64,000 bases of DNA from JAAYUD01 sp963676865 (GTDB lineage: Bacteria; Bacteroidota; Bacteroidia; Bacteroidales; Bacteroidaceae). Made by a program: the position numbers and the translations under genes. Numbering within the stretch: the stretch's first letter is position 1; every line of letters starts with the position of its first letter. Under the pieces are notes generated by a model, which saw only the letters and a program-made list of their open reading frames with translations, was not told where the DNA came from and ran no database searches. The stretch spans positions 2,294,001 to 2,358,000 of the forward strand of contig CAXXSS010000001.1 of assembly GCA_963676865.2 (NCBI GenBank), in the 5' to 3' direction. Shown here piece by piece: positions 60,931-64,000 of the stretch.

Positions 60931-62361
60931 ATGATTATAGAAGATTTAAAGAAGTTATATCGGACATATACAGGTAGCGAGGCCGAGACGGTGACTGAAC
61001 TTCCTTCGTCCGGTTCCAATCGCCGCTATTTCCGCCTCACGGGTATTAAGAGTATTATTGGTGTCTACGGTACGTCAATCGACGAGAATAAGGCTTTTCT
61101 ATATATGGCAGCACATTTTCGTCAGAGTGGATTGCCTGTACCCGAAGTATATTGTGCTTCCGAGGATGAGGCTTACTATTTGCAGCAAGACTTGGGCGAT
61201 ACACTGCTTTTTGCCGCAATAGAGAAGGGGCGCAAGACAAGTGTTTTCTCGGAGGAAGAAAAGGTATTGCTTCGCAAGACAGTTCGTCTGTTGCCTTCCA
61301 TTCAGTTTGCAGGGGCCGATGGCTTCGACTTTTCGATGTGTTATCCGCAGTCCGAATTCAATCTGCGTTCTATCATGTGGGACTTGAATTATTTTAAGTA
61401 TTGTTTCTTGAAGGCAACAGGGCTCGATTTTCAAGAAGACAGATTGGAAGATGACTTTCAGAAGATGGCCGATGTGCTGATGCGTAGTCAGTCGGCAACA
61501 TTTATGTATCGTGACTTCCAAAGCCGCAATGTAATGATCAAGGATGGTGAACCCTATTTTATCGATTTTCAGGGTGGCCGTAAAGGGCCGTTCTACTATG
61601 ATGTAGCATCGTTCTTGTGGCAAGCAAAGGCACGCTATCCGGATAGCCTGCGTCAAGAGCTGTTGAAGGAATATTTGCTTGCCCTTAGAGATTACAAGCC
61701 TATAGACGAGAAATATTTTTATAGCCAGCTGCGCCATTTTGTTTTGTTCCGCACCTTGCAGGTATTGGGCGCTTATGGTTTCCGGGGCTATTTCGAAAAG
61801 AAACCTCATTTCATTCAAAGCGTTCCTTTTGCTATCGAGAATCTTCGCGAGTTACTCGAAAATGACTATACCGAATATCCTTATCTCTGTGGAGTGCTGA
61901 AACAACTTACAGAGATGAAGCAATTTACCGATGACTTGAAAAAACGTCAGCTCACGGTTCGGGTGATGAGCTTTGCATATAAGAAAGGTATACCCGAAGA
62001 TACGACCGGAAACGGTGGAGGGTATGTGTTCGACTGCCGTGCGGTGAACAATCCCGGAAAGTACGATCGTTATAAACCGTTTATAGGTATCGACGAACCC
62101 GTCATTAAGTTTCTCGAAGACGATGGAGAGATACTGGTCTTCTTGGAACATGTTTATGCGTTGGTCGATGCTTCGGTCAAACGTTATATCGAACGTGGAT
62201 TCAGCAACTTGCAGATTTGTTTCGGTTGCACGGGTGGACGGCATCGTTCCGTCTATTCGGCTCAACACTTGGCAGAGCATCTCAACAAGAAGTTCGGCGT
62301 GCGTGTCGAATTGGTTCATCGCGAGCAGAATATAGAACAAATGTTTAAGGCTGCAAGATGA
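60931..62361 (+). CDS. sugar kinase (AmgK/APH-type) fused to a RapZ C-terminal domain
   Basis: A 476-residue fusion. Residues about 1-320 form an aminoglycoside-phosphotransferase-fold kinase with TELPSSGSNRRYFRLTG, the catalytic YRDFQSRNVMI (about 192-202) and the metal site IDFQGG (about 209-214), as in AmgK anomeric N-acetylmuramate/GlcNAc kinases. Residues about 340-476 match the RapZ C-terminal domain, including QICFGCTGGRHRSVYSAQHL, which in E. coli RapZ senses glucosamine-6-phosphate. The next gene, overlapping by 4 bp, encodes the MurU-type nucleotidyltransferase, so cell-wall sugar recycling is the likely job. Confidence 0.87.
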   Translation: MIIEDLKKLYRTYTGSEAETVTELPSSGSNRRYFRLTGIKSIIGVYGTSIDENKAFLYMAAHFRQSGLPVPEVYCASEDEAYYLQQDLGDTLLFAAIEKGRKTSVFSEEEKVLLRKTVRLLPSIQFAGADGFDFSMCYPQSEFNLRSIMWDLNYFKYCFLKATGLDFQEDRLEDDFQKMADVLMRSQSATFMYRDFQSRNVMIKDGEPYFIDFQGGRKGPFYYDVASFLWQAKARYPDSLRQELLKEYLLALRDYKPIDEKYFYSQLRHFVLFRTLQVLGAYGFRGYFEKKPHFIQSVPFAIENLRELLENDYTEYPYLCGVLKQLTEMKQFTDDLKKRQLTVRVMSFAYKKGIPEDTTGNGGGYVFDCRAVNNPGKYDRYKPFIGIDEPVIKFLEDDGEILVFLEHVYALVDASVKRYIERGFSNLQICFGCTGGRHRSVYSAQHLAEHLNKKFGVRVELVHREQNIEQMFKAAR

Positions 62362-63107
62362 AAGCGATGATTTTTGCGGCGGGTCTGGGCACCCGTCTTC
62401 GACCGCTCACCAACACGCTTCCAAAGGCTCTTGTGCCTATCGCGGGGCGCCCTATGCTTGAACATGTTCTATTGAAATTGAAAGCTTCGGGGTTTGATGA
62501 TATCACTGTTAATATTCATCATTTGGGTCAACAAATCATTGATTTTCTGAAAGCGAACGATTATTTCGGTGTCTCTATTCACATCTCCGACGAACGGGGC
62601 AACTTGCTCGATACGGGCGGAGGCATCAAGAAGGCACGTCCTTTTTTAGATCACGATAGCGAACCGTTTCTCGTGCACAATGTAGATATATTGTCGAATG
62701 TGGACCTGAAAGATCTTTTTTCTCACCACGTGGCGAGTGGCTGCAAGGCTACGGTTCTCGTTAGTCCCAGACAGACGTCTCGTTATCTCGTTTTCGATGC
62801 GCAAAACAGACTTTGTGGGTGGATAAACAAAAAGACAGGAGAAACCAAGCCCACGGATTTTGTGTACGATCAAAACCGTCACCAATGTCTTGCTTTCAGC
62901 GGCATACATGTTCTTTCGCCCGAAATTTTTCGGTTGATGGAAGCACCTTGTTGGGGCGATCAGTTCTCTATCATCGATTTCTATCTTTCGGCATGCCGCT
63001 CCATCGATATCTACGGATATGTCGAGAGCGGATTACAGCTCATTGATATCGGAAAGCCCGAAACTCTTGTCGAGGCCGAACAATTTATTAATAATGTATT
63101 GAAATGA
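62358..63107 (+). CDS. MurU-type nucleotidyltransferase
   Basis: A 249-residue NTP-transferase (GT-A fold) with MIFAAGLGTRLRPLTNTLPK (residues 3-22), the family nucleotide-binding signature, and NVDILSNVDLKDL. MurU makes UDP-MurNAc from MurNAc-1-phosphate, letting recycled wall sugar bypass early peptidoglycan synthesis. Substrate here is inferred from the AmgK-type kinase encoded by the overlapping upstream gene. RmlA-like or mannose-1-phosphate guanylyltransferase relatives are alternatives. It overlaps the following TPR gene by 4 bp. Confidence 0.87.
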   Translation: MKAMIFAAGLGTRLRPLTNTLPKALVPIAGRPMLEHVLLKLKASGFDDITVNIHHLGQQIIDFLKANDYFGVSIHISDERGNLLDTGGGIKKARPFLDHDSEPFLVHNVDILSNVDLKDLFSHHVASGCKATVLVSPRQTSRYLVFDAQNRLCGWINKKTGETKPTDFVYDQNRHQCLAFSGIHVLSPEIFRLMEAPCWGDQFSIIDFYLSACRSIDIYGYVESGLQLIDIGKPETLVEAEQFINNVLK

Positions 63108-63922
63108 AAAAAGTAATTACCTTCTTGTTGCTTTGTATGGCACTTCCATTGGCAGCGCAAAACTATAAAGCTCTTGCCGAAAAAGCACTGCAATATGTAG
63201 AAAAGGATAGCTTGGTGCAAGCAGAAAAGCTATTCAAAGAGGCTATCAAAGCCAATCAGGACGAGAAAGAAACGGTAGCTCTCTACTGCAACTTGGGCTT
63301 GATACAGCGTCAAATGAAACATTATTCGGATGCGACAGATTCGTATACGATGGCATTGAGAGCAGAGCCCAAATCTACAGCCATATTATTGAAGAGGGCT
63401 TTGATATACATGGAAGAAGGGCTTGAGGCAACGGCACTTACCGACTACAATCAGGCACTTGCGTTGCAGCCCGATAACAAAGAAGCACTCACGGTACGTG
63501 CCTTTTTGCATTCCAAACGTGGAGAAATAGACGATGCTAGGGCGGATTACAATCATCTCAGGGCACTCGATCCCAACAGTTACGATGCTCGTCTGGGATT
63601 GGCCATGCTTGCGCAGAAGCAGAAAGACTTTCGTTCGGCCATGGAGCTACTGAATTCTTTGATATCCGAATTTCCCTCCAATGCTTCTCTCTATTTGGCG
63701 AGAGCCAATGTAGAGATGGATATTACACAGCCCGATTTGGCATTGATCGATGTAGAGCGTGCCATCACTTTAGATCCCAAGTCTCCCGAGGCTTTTGTAT
63801 TGAGGGGCGATATTCACTTGCGTCTCAAGAAGAAGGCTTTGGCACAGCAAGATTATTTGAGGGCACTCAAGTCCGGCGCTTCTCAGGCAGAAGTGAGGGC
63901 CAAACTTCAGAGGAGCAAATAG
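63104..63922 (+). CDS. secreted TPR-repeat protein
   Basis: A 272-residue periplasmic or exported protein: signal peptide MKKVITFLLLCMALPLAAQ, then about six tetratricopeptide repeats, for example AVALYCNLGLIQRQMKHYSD-like helices and ALTDYNQALALQPDNKEALT. TPR proteins serve as scaffolds; no catalytic motif is seen. Translationally coupled to the MurU gene by a 4-bp overlap, which suggests a role near cell-wall recycling or assembly. Confidence 0.87.
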   Translation: MKKVITFLLLCMALPLAAQNYKALAEKALQYVEKDSLVQAEKLFKEAIKANQDEKETVALYCNLGLIQRQMKHYSDATDSYTMALRAEPKSTAILLKRALIYMEEGLEATALTDYNQALALQPDNKEALTVRAFLHSKRGEIDDARADYNHLRALDPNSYDARLGLAMLAQKQKDFRSAMELLNSLISEFPSNASLYLARANVEMDITQPDLALIDVERAITLDPKSPEAFVLRGDIHLRLKKKALAQQDYLRALKSGASQAEVRAKLQRSK

Positions 63923-63933
63923 AGACTGCCTAT

Positions 63934-64000
63934 TTACCGATCGAGTATCAATTCGTAATCTACCACGTCGAGCCATCGTCCGAATTTTTGTCCCACCTCT
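63934..64000 (-). CDS. GNAT-family N-acetyltransferase, 5' end cut by window edge
   Basis: The last 22 codons on the minus strand read EVGQKFGRWLDVVDYELILD, then a stop (63934-63936). This is the C-terminal signature of phosphinothricin-acetyltransferase-like GNAT enzymes (KFGRWLDV...YEL). The substrate cannot be told from so little sequence. Convergent with the TPR gene, with 11 bp between the stops. Confidence 0.75.
   Translation of the reverse strand, partial: EVGQKFGRWLDVVDYELILDR

Overview
The window looks like a chromosomal segment of a Bacteroides-type anaerobe (order Bacteroidales). Three things point there. The promoters carry the Bacteroidetes -7 box TAnnTTTG. The gene content is typical: N-succinylornithine-type carbamoyltransferase, DUF3575/DUF3868 fimbrial operon, TonB thiamine receptor with PnuT, and two OmpH/Skp genes behind bamA. 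The block argH-pyrE-recX-prmC-ribD-uppS-bamA-ompH-ompH-murI-proB-proA-argF' is also a familiar Bacteroides arrangement. The species cannot be named from the sequence alone.

Layout. 1-13.2 kb: housekeeping (argH fragment, pyrE, recX, prmC, ribD, then the envelope operon uppS-bamA-ompH-ompH-murI and proB-proA-argF'). 13.3-14.3 kb: a cobalamin riboswitch over a DUF6580 membrane protein. 14.7-21.2 kb: an RND efflux operon with a divergent AraC regulator. 21.5-28.8 kb: YugP-type protease, fur-purA-alpha-fucosidase, AlkD-like protein, DPP III and a frameshifted AraC-type gene. 29.4-33.9 kb: MscS channel and a TPP-riboswitch operon for thiamine uptake (OM receptor, PnuT, thiamine pyrophosphokinase). 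34.0-36.1 kb: DsbD. 36.1-37.2 kb: gene-free, with a candidate small RNA, a 22-bp tandem palindrome array and a dispersed palindromic repeat. 37.2-46.6 kb: a GC-richer fimbrial island. 47.2-52.4 kb: threonine operon thrA-apgM-thrC behind a Thr/Met-rich leader peptide. 52.5-64 kb: asparaginase, radA, FAD oxidoreductase, LuxR-type regulator, SufT-like protein, LpxH, a GT51 glycosyltransferase, an AmgK-RapZ fusion with MurU, a TPR protein and a GNAT fragment.

The most striking system is the fimbrial island. A tyrosine recombinase (45359-46573) is followed by a 515-bp segment (44766-45280) bounded by perfect 21-bp inverted repeats. The inner repeat lies 18 bp upstream of the first gene of the operon DUF3575-DUF3868-FimA/Mfa1-FimB/Mfa2-tip protein. 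This has the architecture of a phase-variable, invertible control segment with its own recombinase. The tip gene is itself mosaic: its 5' part is GC-rich like the island, and its 3' part is AT-rich and encodes a different C-terminal domain.

Other points worth a second look: the thr leader peptide and its mutually exclusive hairpins; Ser at the specificity residue 90 of the ornithine carbamoyltransferase; two families of dispersed palindromic repeats, two copies each; an A9-tract frameshift in an AraC-type gene; and a kinase fused to the RapZ glucosamine-6-phosphate-sensing domain.
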